This document shows, piece by piece, positions 45,884-54,661 of a stretch of 64,000 bases of DNA. The notes beneath the pieces are model-generated. The model ran no database searches and had not been told where the DNA came from. It saw only the letters and a program-made list of their open reading frames with translations. The stretch comes from Deltaproteobacteria bacterium (GTDB lineage Bacteria; SAR324; XYD2-FULL-50-16). Location: assembly GCA_018657625.1 (NCBI GenBank), contig JABHWU010000013.1, positions 1 to 64,000 on the forward strand. Reading direction: 5' to 3'. The translations under genes and the position numbers were made by a program. Numbering within the stretch: the first letter of the stretch is position 1; each line of letters starts with the position of its first letter.

Positions 45884-46378
45884 TTATTCACTGGAAAGTG
45901 ACATATTTATTTTAAATAGTTTATCACTTTTATATGTAGGGCTTAAATCAAAAGAATCAATTAATATAACAGGTGAACTGTGTTCTATTCTATAGATCAG
46001 GTTTACCAATTCATTTAGATTTAAATCTGTTAAGGTAAGTACTAATTTCTGACCGGTTCGAGGTCTATCACCGACACTGATTCGAGATTTAATTTTCAGT
46101 TTTGTCCGATTCAGAATATGATTCATACGCTTACTTAAAGATTGCACTTTTCTTTGGGATAAACGTTCGTAATATCTAAGTTCCTGCCCTAGTAAATTTA
46201 CGGATTTTATATTTTGCTCAAGTTTGGTATTGTGTTTTGAAAGATCTTCCTGGTAATCCTGAATCGTCACAATGATCAGTCTGTACAACAGCATAGGAAG
46301 CAGAACGCAAATGGTGATTACCATCAGAATCTTTTCTCTTTTACTAAGTTCTAAATATCTATTCAGTAGATTTAGCAC
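45884..46378 (-). CDS. gspM: Type II secretion protein GspM-like
   Basis: This 164-residue protein has a short cytoplasmic N-terminus (LLNRYLELSKREKILMVI) ending in the SxREK motif common in GspM and a membrane helix (VITICVLLPMLLYRLIIV). A coiled coil (DLSKHNTKLEQNIKSVNLLG) and a small ferredoxin-like periplasmic domain follow. GspM normally pairs with GspL to couple the ATPase to the platform. No gspL lies upstream; the next gene upstream is on the other strand. Confidence 0.75.
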   Translation of the reverse strand: MLNLLNRYLELSKREKILMVITICVLLPMLLYRLIIVTIQDYQEDLSKHNTKLEQNIKSVNLLGQELRYYERLSQRKVQSLSKRMNHILNRTKLKIKSRISVGDRPRTGQKLVLTLTDLNLNELVNLIYRIEHSSPVILIDSFDLSPTYKSDKLFKINMSLSSE

Positions 46379-46617
46379 AAAAACCTTGTTGTTTTTCTCA
46401 GGTTAATAAATATTTTGTTCATGCAAATTAGGAGTTTTTTTCAAGATCGTCTACTATCTTTTTATCCATAGGAATTTCGTGAATATTTTTCTGGTAAAAA
46501 GTCTGTTAATCAGACGATCATTGAGTTATTTTAAAATTACTTAATATTTATAAAATGAAATACGCCTTCAATTGTAAATCAAAATGTAACAGTTGAATTT
46601 ATTTTATATCTTTGATA

Positions 46618-46854
46618 ATGTCGGAACGATTAATATACGATTTTATTAAAAAACTTCAGGTTATTGTTATGGCGAATGTAAGTATTTATGTACATCCAGT
46701 TAAGGTGACAGTTTATACCAATGAATATACCAAAAAACTGGATGAAGCCCCACCAAAAGAAACAGTAAGGATTAACCCATCAACCTGCGTTTATAAAAAA
46801 TGGGATACAACACGGTATGAAATGCCGAGTATGCCAACAGCTCATGGGTTATAA
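46618..46854 (+). CDS. Small protein of unknown function
   Basis: A reading of about 78 residues begins at the ATG 46618. The better-looking part starts at the ATG 46669 (MANVSIYVHPVKVTVYTNEYTK, 61 residues). Neither start has a good ribosome site. The composition is protein-like, with strand-forming residues and one cysteine (INPSTCVYKKWDTTRYEMP). I do not recognise it. Its 3' end overlaps the 3' end of coaBC by 13 bp. Confidence 0.45.
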   Translation: MSERLIYDFIKKLQVIVMANVSIYVHPVKVTVYTNEYTKKLDEAPPKETVRINPSTCVYKKWDTTRYEMPSMPTAHGL

Positions 46855-48083
46855 TTTTTAATTTGTGCCCATTTTGGGTCAGAGACTATTTTTTGGATAA
46901 TTTTTTCAGCAACCATAAATTTTGATTGCTGAGGGAGTTGCAAAACATCCGTCGCATTGATTAATGATACGATGTTGGTGTCTCCATCAAAACCAGCTCC
47001 CGGCTCTAAAATATTATTAGCCACGATCAAATCAAGCTGTTTGTCCAACAGCTTTTTTCTAGCATACGCTTCCAAATTTTCACTTTCCGCCGCGAAACCA
47101 ACCAAATACTGATTCTTTGATTTTTGTTTGCCTAGTGTTTTTAATATGTCTCTATTTTGAATTAAATTTAGTTTTAAATTAACGCGTTTTTTATTTTTAC
47201 CAGGGTCCGGTTTTTCAATTTTATAATCACTGACAGCGGCTGATTTTATAATTAAGCTATTTTGCGGTGCATTTGCCATTACAGCTTCAAACATTTCATC
47301 AGCAGATTGTACTGAAATAAAATTAATACCCTCAGGAGGCATCAAGGCGACAGGACCTGAAACCAGTGTCACTTTAGCTCCCTGAGATAGGCAATACTCC
47401 GCAATAGCAAATCCCATTTTTCCGGAAGAATAATTGGATATATAACGAACCGCGTCAATTTTTTCACGGGTCGGCCCCGCCGTTACCAAAACCTTTATAC
47501 CATTCAATAATCCATTATTGCTATTTGATTGGAATTCGGGATTTTTGACTAGGAACTTAACGATAGATTCCGGTTCTGCCATTTTCCCCAACCCAACAGT
47601 TTGGCATGCAAGAAGTCCAGAGGTAGGTGGTATTATAGAAATTCCCCTTGCTTTTAATTTTTCGATATTTTCCTGAACAATAGCTTTATTCCACATATTT
47701 GTATTCATGGCTGGAGCCAAATATAAAGGGGAATTATTGGCTAAAACAGAGGTGGATAAAAAATCATCTGCCAACCCACAAGCAATTTTGGCGATAATAT
47801 TAGCAGTCGCCGGCGCGATAATAAAACAATCTGCCTGTTCCGGTACCTTAATATGACCGATATTTTCCTGAAAATCATCATTGAACATGTCATAAAATAC
47901 CGGCCGACCGGTGATAGTTTGAAAAGTCAAAGGCTGAACAAACTTAGTGGCGGCTGTTGTCATAACAGTAGTTACCGATACTCCAGCTTTAATCAATAAA
48001 CGGGCTAAAGATACAGATTTATAACTGGCAATACCTCCAGATACTCCCAGCACAACTTTTTTCCCCTGTAAATTCAAACTCAC
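46842..48083 (-). CDS. coaBC: Bifunctional phosphopantothenoylcysteine decarboxylase/synthase CoaBC
   Basis: CoaBC makes 4'-phosphopantetheine from 4'-phosphopantothenate, cysteine and CTP. The N-terminal CoaC flavoprotein domain has KVVLGVSGGIASYKS, PATANIIAKIACGLADD, APAMNTNMW and the Cys-containing GLLACQTVGLGKMAEPE. The CoaB domain has VTAGPTREKIDAVRYISNYSSGKMG and KKKRVNLKLNLIQNRDIL. The 413 residues are a normal length. With coaX at 55 kb it gives two steps of CoA synthesis, and pyrG supplies the CTP that CoaB uses. Confidence 0.95.
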   Translation of the reverse strand: MSLNLQGKKVVLGVSGGIASYKSVSLARLLIKAGVSVTTVMTTAATKFVQPLTFQTITGRPVFYDMFNDDFQENIGHIKVPEQADCFIIAPATANIIAKIACGLADDFLSTSVLANNSPLYLAPAMNTNMWNKAIVQENIEKLKARGISIIPPTSGLLACQTVGLGKMAEPESIVKFLVKNPEFQSNSNNGLLNGIKVLVTAGPTREKIDAVRYISNYSSGKMGFAIAEYCLSQGAKVTLVSGPVALMPPEGINFISVQSADEMFEAVMANAPQNSLIIKSAAVSDYKIEKPDPGKNKKRVNLKLNLIQNRDILKTLGKQKSKNQYLVGFAAESENLEAYARKKLLDKQLDLIVANNILEPGAGFDGDTNIVSLINATDVLQLPQQSKFMVAEKIIQKIVSDPKWAQIKNYNP

Positions 48084-48484
48084 ACTCCAGTAGTAAATAT
48101 TATTAAATCAACTGATTCCAGGATAGATCTTCATCTCATATGAACAGATTTAAATTGTCACTAAAAAACAATTCTTACAAAAAAACAAATTTAATTAACA
48201 TCTTGATTTATTAAAGTTATAATACTCTAATTGATTCTAAAATGAAATTCAAAAAAATTCTGGAAGTATTTGACTTGTTTAATATTTGTTGTTAACCTTT
48301 TTGATTTTGGAAAAAATGAATCCTGATATTTTTCCAGTTGAAAAACAATAAAATTAATATTGTTTCATATTTCTTTTTTTATATAGAAAGCTGATATGAC
48401 ATAAAAGAATCAGCATGTTCACATACTGATTTAAATCTATTTATTATTGTTTAGTAGTACTCAATTTATTTTTAAGGTAGAATC
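48084..48484. other. 400-bp AT-rich divergent intergenic region
   Basis: It separates coaBC (leftward) from rplY (rightward). I see no gene, repeat or clear RNA structure. A 24-codon frame at about 48139 lacks a ribosome site. Confidence 0.5.
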
Positions 48485-49144
48485 ATGAATCTTACGGTTC
48501 AGACCCGTGAAAGTACCGGCAAAGAAAGCAATAAAAAACTTAGAGTTCAAGGTATTGCTCCTGGTATTATTTACGGTAAAGAAAGCCAACTGGTTTCAAT
48601 GAATGCTGAAAAAGCCCATCGATTCATAAAATCGATGCAGGGTGCCAAACAGCTCTTTGAATTAACAGTTGAGGCCGAGGGTAAGTCTTCTAACAAAACA
48701 GTTGTTATCCAAGACTTCCAAACCAGCATTATTGGCAACCGGCTCATTCACGTTGATTTTTTAGAAGTTAACGAGAATACCCGATTGACTGCTGAAATTC
48801 CAATTACAGTAACTGATAACTGTATCGCAGTAAAAGAAGGTGCAGTATTGCAGATTATCCGTAGAACAGTTCCCGTGACTTGTTTGGCCTCAAAAATTCC
48901 GGAAACGATTCTGGTGGACGTCGAAAATCTTGAATTTGGTAGTAGTATCCACGTCCTGGATTTAGATTATCCGGAAGGTGTTAAGCCCATCGTTAAAGAC
49001 CGAAATTTTACCGTGATTACAGTCGCAGGTCAAATGGCGGAAGAGGTAGATGAAGTAGATGAAGTAGATGCCGAACTTGAAGGTGCAGAAGTAGTTGAAG
49101 GTGAAGAAGCTGCTGCAGATGACAAAAAAGCAGATGAAGAATAA
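48485..49144 (+). CDS. rplY: 50S ribosomal protein bL25 (CTC/TL5 type)
   Basis: This 219-residue long form has the 5S-rRNA-binding domain (TGKESNKKLRVQGIAPGIIYG, IGNRLIHVDFLEV), a C-terminal CTC domain (VPVTCLASKIPETILVDVENLEFGSSIHVLDLDYPEGVKPI), and a strongly acidic tail of about 35 residues. The tail includes tandem EVD repeats. It is translated from an AAGGTAG site and followed 15 bp later by pth, the standard rplY-pth order. Confidence 0.95.
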   Translation: MNLTVQTRESTGKESNKKLRVQGIAPGIIYGKESQLVSMNAEKAHRFIKSMQGAKQLFELTVEAEGKSSNKTVVIQDFQTSIIGNRLIHVDFLEVNENTRLTAEIPITVTDNCIAVKEGAVLQIIRRTVPVTCLASKIPETILVDVENLEFGSSIHVLDLDYPEGVKPIVKDRNFTVITVAGQMAEEVDEVDEVDAELEGAEVVEGEEAAADDKKADEE

Positions 49145-49159
49145 GCAGCAGATTAACCT

Positions 49160-49717
49160 ATGAAATTGATTGTGGGTCTCGGAAACCCCGGAACCAAATA
49201 CCAAAATACGCTTCATAATGTTGGTTTTGCTGCAGTGGATTTTTTATGTCGCAGTCGATCACTATCAGACTGGGCGACTAAATTTAAAGGACTGTATCAA
49301 AGGGAACGTATTGGTAGTCATCAATTCATTTTATTAAAGCCGCAGACCTATATGAATTTAAGTGGTGAATCGGTTTTAGCCTGCATGCAATTCTTCAAGC
49401 TTGATTTAGAAGATGTTTTAGTGATTTCTGATGATGTCGACCGACCTGCCGGAAAATTAAGATACCGGGAAAATGGCGGTCATGGAGGTCACAACGGTTT
49501 AAGAAGTATTATGCAACTATGTGGCGGTAATCAATTCCATCGGATTAAGATCGGAATTGGCAGACCTGAAGGTAAAATAGGTGTCGCAGATTATGTTCTG
49601 GGGAATCCACCGGAAACGGTTAAGATATCTGTTATTAATGCCATTGAAAAAGTCGATGAATATTTGATCCAGTTTATCCAGAGTCAACCGGTTCAAATTG
49701 ACCCTCAATACGCTTAA
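49160..49717 (+). CDS. pth: Peptidyl-tRNA hydrolase
   Basis: This 185-residue enzyme recycles peptidyl-tRNA released from stalled ribosomes. It opens MKLIVGLGNPGTKYQNTLHNVGF with the conserved Asn and catalytic His, followed by LLKPQTYMNLSGESV, VISDDVDRPAGKLRYRENGGHGGHNGLRSI and RIKIGIGRP. All are canonical. It is cotranscribed with rplY. Confidence 0.96.
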   Translation: MKLIVGLGNPGTKYQNTLHNVGFAAVDFLCRSRSLSDWATKFKGLYQRERIGSHQFILLKPQTYMNLSGESVLACMQFFKLDLEDVLVISDDVDRPAGKLRYRENGGHGGHNGLRSIMQLCGGNQFHRIKIGIGRPEGKIGVADYVLGNPPETVKISVINAIEKVDEYLIQFIQSQPVQIDPQYA

Positions 49718-49734
49718 ACATTTTAATAAAAATT

Positions 49735-49780
49735 ATTCGGATTTTCCGAATTTCTCACAAAATAGCGCTATTATTTTGTG
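49735..49780 (+). promoter_or_regulatory. Two hairpins in the rpsF leader
   Basis: ATTCGGA/TCCGAAT (49735-49751) and CACAAAATA/TATTTTGTG (49756-49780) are exact stems between pth and rpsF. The first could end the rplY-pth transcript. The pair could also form a leader like the S6:S18-binding mRNA element of other bacteria, which uses a CCG motif. The CCGAA here is compatible but not proof. Confidence 0.4.
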
Positions 49781-49825
49781 ATTCCTTGCCTGAAAATTCA
49801 GGCTGTAACTCGAAAGGATGTTGCT

Positions 49826-50203
49826 ATGACATTAAGAAATTATGAAATTATTCTTGTGGCAGATGCAAAATTAACGGATGAAGAAGCTGGAGCATCAATT
49901 GATAAGTTTAAGAAACTAATCACTGATGCTGGTGGAAACGTTAAATTTGAAAGCCCCTGGGGTAGACGCCGCTTAGCTTATGAGATCAAAAAAGTTAAGT
50001 ATGGCATTTATCACCTGTTTTTTGCTGAAGCAAATGGTGAAATCATCGAAAATCTCGAAAGACAAGTCGTCTTTGACGATAATATTCTCAAGTTTTTCGA
50101 TTGTTCAATAGCGGATTTGGAAAAAGCGTATAATGACTTTGAAGCGCTTAAAGAAAATCCACAGAAAAATTCAACACTAGTTTCAGAAGCCTTGGGAGCA
50201 TAA
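49826..50203 (+). CDS. rpsF: 30S ribosomal protein bS6
   Basis: From the ATG at 49826, with AAGGA upstream, the protein is 125 residues beginning [43 protein letters not shown] and [15 protein letters not shown] match S6. A longer reading from a GTG at 49778 begins inside a hairpin and is unlikely. S6 binds S18 on the platform of the small subunit; the genes are adjacent with a 1-bp gap. Confidence 0.95.
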   Translation: MTLRNYEIILVADAKLTDEEAGASIDKFKKLITDAGGNVKFESPWGRRRLAYEIKKVKYGIYHLFFAEANGEIIENLERQVVFDDNILKFFDCSIADLEKAYNDFEALKENPQKNSTLVSEALGA

Positions 50204-50204
50204 A

Positions 50205-50492
50205 ATGGGTAAAAAGAAAAGAAGAAGTCCAAATACAGAAGGTATTCAAAAGCGACCATGCGCAATTCTTCATTCAGGTATTGAAGAGGTCAACTATAAA
50301 GATGTTGAACTGCTAAAATTATTTGTTACTGAAAAAGGGAAAATTATTCCCAGAAGAATATCAGGATTAAGTGCCAAATCACAAAAAAAGTTGACTGCAG
50401 CTGTTAAAAGAGCTCGTAACAGTGCACTACTTTCCTTTTCTGAAGGATATGTACCTCAGGATGAACCTATGGAAAAAGGGAAAAAGTCATGA
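50205..50492 (+). CDS. rpsR: 30S ribosomal protein bS18
   Basis: This 95-residue protein is basic and contains [50 protein letters not shown], diagnostic of S18. It overlaps rplI by 4 bp in the standard rpsF-rpsR-rplI operon. The one Cys near the N-terminus (RPCAIL) is a remnant of the zinc-type N-terminus. Confidence 0.96.
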   Translation: MGKKKRRSPNTEGIQKRPCAILHSGIEEVNYKDVELLKLFVTEKGKIIPRRISGLSAKSQKKLTAAVKRARNSALLSFSEGYVPQDEPMEKGKKS

Positions 50493-51040
50493 AAATAATA
50501 TTAACACGAGATGTTGAAAAACTCGGATCATTGGGAGATGAGCTAGAGGTAAAACCAGGCTACGCCCGAAATTTTTTAATTCCACAAGGGAAAGCTGTTC
50601 CTGTCACACGTGATAACATCAAAACAATTACTCATAAAAGAGCCTTGTTGGATAAACAGAGAGCCGATGCTATTTCAAAGTCAAAAGAACTGGCCAAGAA
50701 AATAGAATCAGCTGAAGTTGAATTTAAAATGAAATCTGGTGATAGCGGGAAGCTATTTGGTTCCGTAACACTGAAACATATTTATGAAGCTTTAGACGAA
50801 AAAGGTATCGAACTGGATCGAAAAAAGCTGACTTTAGCCAGCCCAATCAAAAATTTGGGTAAGCATGAAATTTTGGTTAAGTTGCACACAGAAGTAAATG
50901 CAACATTAGTCGTTGTTGTTACTCCAGAATCTATCGAAGTGACACCTTCTGAAAATGAAGGTGAAGCTGTTGAAGGCGAAGTAGCAAATGCTGAAGAAAG
51001 TACTGAAGTTTCTGAAGAAACAGAATCCAAAGCAGAATAA
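50489..51040 (+). CDS. rplI: 50S ribosomal protein bL9 with acidic tail
   Basis: The first ~148 residues are a normal L9: [54 protein letters not shown], and [23 protein letters not shown] Glu/Ser-rich tail of about 35 residues ([16 protein letters not shown] onwards) extends the protein to 183. L9 sits at the base of the L1 stalk and helps keep the reading frame. The tail is probably disordered and resembles that of bL25 two genes earlier. Confidence 0.95.
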   Translation: MKIILTRDVEKLGSLGDELEVKPGYARNFLIPQGKAVPVTRDNIKTITHKRALLDKQRADAISKSKELAKKIESAEVEFKMKSGDSGKLFGSVTLKHIYEALDEKGIELDRKKLTLASPIKNLGKHEILVKLHTEVNATLVVVVTPESIEVTPSENEGEAVEGEVANAEESTEVSEETESKAE

Positions 51041-51047
51041 ATAGATA

Positions 51048-51079
51048 TTTTCAACTGGTCATTTTCTGATCAGTTGAAA
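51048..51079 (+). terminator. Hairpin after rplI
   Basis: TTTCAACTGGTCA and TGATCAGTTGAAA form a 13-bp stem with one G-T pair and a 5-base loop, starting 8 bp after the rplI stop. No long T-tract follows, so intrinsic termination is uncertain. Confidence 0.45.
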
Positions 51080-51272
51080 ACCCCACCACCGTACCACTCC
51101 CCATCTTTACCGATTTATTTATAAAAATCACTCCAATTATATTATTGATGCTGGACATTTGAGTGTTATGAAATCAAGTGACATCTATTACTGATAGTGC
51201 CACCATACCAAAGTTCGTTTTTAAACCCATCTTTAGCGATTAAATAATCACTTTATCTCATAATATATTATC

Positions 51273-52880
51273 ATGGCAGAATTTACATACCAGGATATGT
51301 TTCAGTTGGGTGAGGATACAACTGAATATCGATTTTTATCGAATAATGGCATCTCCACTATTGAAATTGAAGGCAAAACCTATTTGAAAGTCGCTCCTGA
51401 AAGCTTAACCTTGTTAACACAAGAGGCAATGAAAGATGTCTCACATTTATTAAGGAAATCTCATTTGGAGATGTTAAAAAAAATCCTTGATGATGAGGAA
51501 GCTTCAGGAAATGATAAATATGTCGCTAATAATTTGCTGGAAAATGCTGTTATCGCAGCTGAAATGGTTTTACCTAGTTGTCAGGACACAGGAACTGCGG
51601 TTGTAATGGGAAAAAAAGGAGAACGAGTAATTACAGGTACCCATGATACGAAGGCAATCAGTGAAGGTGTTTTTCAAGCCTATTCTGAAAACAATTTGAG
51701 ATATTCCCAAGTTGCACCTTTAAGTATGTATGAGGAAAAAAATACAGGTACGAATCTACCGGCTCAAATTGATATTTATGCAACAGAAGGAGAGACGTAT
51801 AAATTTGCATTTGTGGCCAAAGGCGGTGGTTCTGCGAATAAAACCTATTTATACCAGGAAACTAAGGCTTTATTAAATCCTGAGAAGCTACTCTGTTTTC
51901 TAAGAGAAAAAACGGCCAGTCTCGGAACAGCTGCATGTCCACCTTATCATTTAGCCATTGTCATTGGTGGTACTTCTGCCGAAATGAATCTAAAAACAGT
52001 AAAATTAGCCTCAATGAAGTACTATGATAATTTACCAACCACAGGAAATGATTCAGGCCGAGCTTTCAGAGATATCGAACTGGAAAAAGAGGTCTTTAAA
52101 ATGACTCGAGGATTAGGTTTAGGGGCTCAATTCGGTGGTAAATATTTTTGTCATGATGTTAGGGTCATTCGACTTTCCCGTCATGGCGCTTCCTGTCCCA
52201 TCGGCATCGGAGTCAGTTGTAGCGCCGATCGAAATATCCTTGGAAAAATCACAAAGGAAGGAATTTTTCTGGAAAAACTTGAAACAAATCCAGCTCAATT
52301 CTTACCTGAGACATCAGAACTGTCCGGCGATACCGTGGTCCATTTGGATCTGGATATGGGAATGGACAAACTTAGAGAAACATTATCAAAATACCCGATT
52401 AAAACGCGCTTTATGTTAAGTGGAAAAATAGTTGTTGCCCGTGATATTGCTCATGCAAAACTCAATGAACGGTTACAGCAGGACGGTGCTTTACCGGATT
52501 ATTTTAAAAATCATATCGTATATTATGCCGGTCCCGCTAAAACACCAGAAGGCTATGCTTCAGGATCTTTTGGACCTACCACAGCCGGCCGTATGGATTC
52601 TTACGTCTCCATTTTTCAAAAAGCAGGCGGATCAATGGTTATGTTGGCCAAAGGAAACAGGTCACAAGAAGTCACAGATGCTTGTAGCACCTACGGGGGT
52701 TTTTATTTAGGGTCAATCGGCGGGGCTGCTGCCATTTTAGCAAAAGATTGCATTACGCATGTTGACTTGATTGAATATCCTGAGTTGGGTATGGAAGCTA
52801 TCTACTTAATTACTGTTAAAGATTTTCCAGCTTTTTTAATTGTTGATGATAAAGGTAATGATTTTTTCAAATCTCTATAA
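51273..52880 (+). CDS. Class I fumarate hydratase (iron-sulfur)
   Basis: This 535-residue single-chain enzyme interconverts fumarate and malate in the TCA cycle. It holds the 4Fe-4S ligands of FumA/FumB-type fumarases: [37 protein letters not shown], and [18 protein letters not shown]. The C-terminal half has [27 protein letters not shown] and [12 protein letters not shown]. It is oxygen-labile in the known family, consistent with a low-oxygen lifestyle and with the 2-oxoacid:ferredoxin enzyme at 63 kb. It stands alone. Confidence 0.95.
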   Translation: MAEFTYQDMFQLGEDTTEYRFLSNNGISTIEIEGKTYLKVAPESLTLLTQEAMKDVSHLLRKSHLEMLKKILDDEEASGNDKYVANNLLENAVIAAEMVLPSCQDTGTAVVMGKKGERVITGTHDTKAISEGVFQAYSENNLRYSQVAPLSMYEEKNTGTNLPAQIDIYATEGETYKFAFVAKGGGSANKTYLYQETKALLNPEKLLCFLREKTASLGTAACPPYHLAIVIGGTSAEMNLKTVKLASMKYYDNLPTTGNDSGRAFRDIELEKEVFKMTRGLGLGAQFGGKYFCHDVRVIRLSRHGASCPIGIGVSCSADRNILGKITKEGIFLEKLETNPAQFLPETSELSGDTVVHLDLDMGMDKLRETLSKYPIKTRFMLSGKIVVARDIAHAKLNERLQQDGALPDYFKNHIVYYAGPAKTPEGYASGSFGPTTAGRMDSYVSIFQKAGGSMVMLAKGNRSQEVTDACSTYGGFYLGSIGGAAAILAKDCITHVDLIEYPELGMEAIYLITVKDFPAFLIVDDKGNDFFKSL

Positions 52881-52886
52881 TTTTTT

Positions 52887-52921
52887 ATCCAGTCGAGCTG
52901 ATTAAGTCAGCTCAGCTGGAT
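52887..52921 (+). terminator. Hairpin after fumarase gene
   Basis: The arms 52887-52901 and 52907-52921 (ATCCAGTCGAGCTGA/TCAGCTCAGCTGGAT) match at 13 of 15 pairs, 7 bp after the stop. Only a short TTT follows, so it is a weak intrinsic terminator. Further hairpins follow at 53045-53066 and 53077-53103 before the next gene. Confidence 0.45.
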
Positions 52922-53140
52922 TTGGTAAAAAGTCCCTTCTCTTACCCAGCACTTTCATGATACTTTATGTTATATCTTAGCTAGCTTAAGATTCAAAACA
53001 ATCCCTACTATTTTGGCTTGATTCATGCTTTGATTCTGATAATCATTCTTGCAATTACACAAGAATTCTAATTGTTGTAAGCGGGTCCTAGAGGTCTGCT
53101 TACACGACATCAGCAACTGGATTTACTCGGATAAATATTC

Positions 53141-53395
53141 ATGAAAACGATTATCACATTTCTGATCTTACTGGTTTTACTGGGCAGTAGCCAATTGATT
53201 GGAGGTCCAAATTTGAAATCCCAACCACCTAAGGAATGTCGTTCAGCTGGGTATACATGTGTATTAAAAAAATCTGCTGGCGGCTATTTTTGGTGTCAAA
53301 AAACAATCCGTGAGCGAAATCAACGCGCAAGACAAAAAATTAGAGTAACCAAACGCATTCGATGTATCAATCGTTTCCCCGTGGAAGAAGAATAA
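53141..53395 (+). CDS. Small secreted cysteine-containing protein
   Basis: An 84-residue product has a signal peptide (MKTIITFLILLVLLGSSQLIGG). The ~60-residue basic mature part has four cysteines (KECRSAGYTCVLKK ... WCQK ... IRCINRF), enough for two disulfides. I do not recognise the family. It lies 12 bp upstream of fliN and shares its transcript, so a surface or motility role is possible but unproven. Confidence 0.6.
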   Translation: MKTIITFLILLVLLGSSQLIGGPNLKSQPPKECRSAGYTCVLKKSAGGYFWCQKTIRERNQRARQKIRVTKRIRCINRFPVEEE

Positions 53396-53407
53396 AAGAG
53401 GATAATT

Positions 53408-53953
53408 ATGGCTGAAGGAGTTGATCCTTTTGAAGCCGCTATGGCTTCAATAGACGGAGATGGCGCAGACCAACCTGCAGAAAGTAAAACCCCGGTTGAA
53501 GCAACAGAAAAACCGGCAGCAGATCCATTTGATGCAGCATTAGGTGCCTTAGACAGTGAAGAAACAGGGACAACTGAAGCATTGGAAGGTGATGACCCTT
53601 TTGAGGCGGCTTTACAGGTTGCAAAAACTGAACATAGTGTCGCTGCGGCTCAAAAAACATCAGACAAAGATGGTGAACATCTGGATTTAGGTTTTTTATT
53701 GGATATCAAGTTGGAAGTTACTTTTGAAGTGGGTCGGGCTAAGATGTTTATCAGCGATTTGTTATCCCTAGGTCAGGGATCTGTCATTGAATTGCACCGA
53801 CTCGTAGGGGAAGAACTGGAGATATTTGTAAACGGCCATCTATTCGCCGTTGGAGAAGTTGTTGTCGTAAACGAAAAATTTGGCGGTCGCATCACTAAAA
53901 TTATCAGACCGGAAGAACGCATTCAAAGACTCGGAACAAACTATATAATGTAA
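53408..53953 (+). CDS. fliN: Flagellar motor switch protein FliN with three N-terminal DPFEAA motifs
   Basis: The C-terminal ~90 residues are the SpoA domain of FliN: LDLGFLLDIKLEVTFEVGRAKMFISDLLSLGQGSVIELHRLVGEELEIFVNGHLFAVGEVVVVNEKFGGRI. The N-terminal ~85 residues are an acidic, alanine-rich extension with three copies of a short motif: D6-PFEAAM, D39-PFDAAL and D63-PFEAAL. These resemble the CheY-docking peptide of FliM/FliY. FliN forms the lower C-ring of the flagellar motor. No other flagellar structural gene is in the window. A GAGG site supports the start. Confidence 0.9.
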   Translation: MAEGVDPFEAAMASIDGDGADQPAESKTPVEATEKPAADPFDAALGALDSEETGTTEALEGDDPFEAALQVAKTEHSVAAAQKTSDKDGEHLDLGFLLDIKLEVTFEVGRAKMFISDLLSLGQGSVIELHRLVGEELEIFVNGHLFAVGEVVVVNEKFGGRITKIIRPEERIQRLGTNYIM

Positions 53954-53976
53954 TCACATTTATATATTAAAAAATT

Positions 53977-54315
53977 GTGGAAGGTTTCTTATCCCGCCTG
54001 GATCCAAATATTATTATGGATCAATCCATCCAACTCGCTAAACATGCTGAATTTAAAACTGCCCCGGATCCTATGGTGGGATCTATTTTAGTCACCTCTG
54101 ACGGTACAGTTTTATCACAAGGTTACTATCTTCAGGCTGGAAAACCACATGCTGAAGTTATTACTTTAAAACATCTGTTTGCGATTCCGGAAAATGCTAT
54201 CTTATTTATCCCACTTGAACCTTGCTCGTTTCAGAAAACAGGACAATCATGTACAGATTTAATGATTAAAAAAAAAATTAAATATGTTTGTATCGGCTGC
54301 CGGAAAATTAATTGA
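53977..54315 (+). pseudogene. ribD: RibD deaminase domain, 3' end lost (out of frame)
   Basis: The frame encodes the pyrimidine deaminase half of RibD (riboflavin synthesis). It carries zinc ligands H58 (PHAEVITL), C83 (LEPCSFQKT) and C92 (GQSCTD), and PDPMVG in place of the usual PNPPVG. It matches to IKYVCIG and then stops within a few codons. The start is GTG at 53977 or, more likely, ATG at 54016. The rest of the gene continues in another frame (54284-54661). The deaminase fold itself could still be complete. Confidence 0.75.
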
Positions 54316-54661
54316 ACCTAAAAGAATATACTTCTTAGAAAAATCAGGTGTTGAAATTATCATTGCCGATACTATCGTTCCCGATATTGAATGGGCGCTT
54401 AGAGCACTATACAGACAGGGCATCTGTTCGGCTCTATTAGAAGGTGGAGCAACTTTAACGGCCTCATTTCTGAAATCTAAACAAGTCGATCAGGTTTATC
54501 TATTCCTGCCAGGTAAAATTATTGAGAATCTGCAAGCACCAAGCTGGACAGGAGACCTTCAGATTTCAAAATTGACAGAAATACCCACCATCCAATTTGA
54601 AAATATTGAAAAAGTCGGAGATAATATCCTCGTAATCGGTTCTTTTAAGTCTTATTCCTGA
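54284..54661 (+). pseudogene. ribD: RibD reductase C-terminal remnant
   Basis: It reads, in a frame shifted by one, KRIYFLEKSGVEIIIADT ... LRALYRQGICSALLEGGATLTASFLKSKQVDQVYLFLPGKII, the last part of the RibD reductase domain (the EGGATL motif is typical). The first ~110 residues of the reductase are missing, so the NADPH-binding fold cannot be whole. With the preceding frame this is one ribD with an internal deletion. Separate translation is possible, but an active reductase is not expected. Confidence 0.72.

Noticed and set aside
51085-51252. Imperfect direct repeat between rplI and the fumarase gene (CCATCTTTACCGATT / CCATCTTTAGCGATT)
   Set aside because: The similarity is short and broken by indels. 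It could be a decayed duplication, but I cannot define its borders.
53077-53103. tRNA-like or rRNA-related fragment
   Set aside because: A single 6-bp stem only, with no cloverleaf, CCA or anticodon arm. No tRNA was found anywhere in the window.
54284-54661. Independent small gene
   Set aside because: Its residues match the RibD reductase C-terminus and directly continue the deaminase frame, so it is treated as part of a broken ribD.
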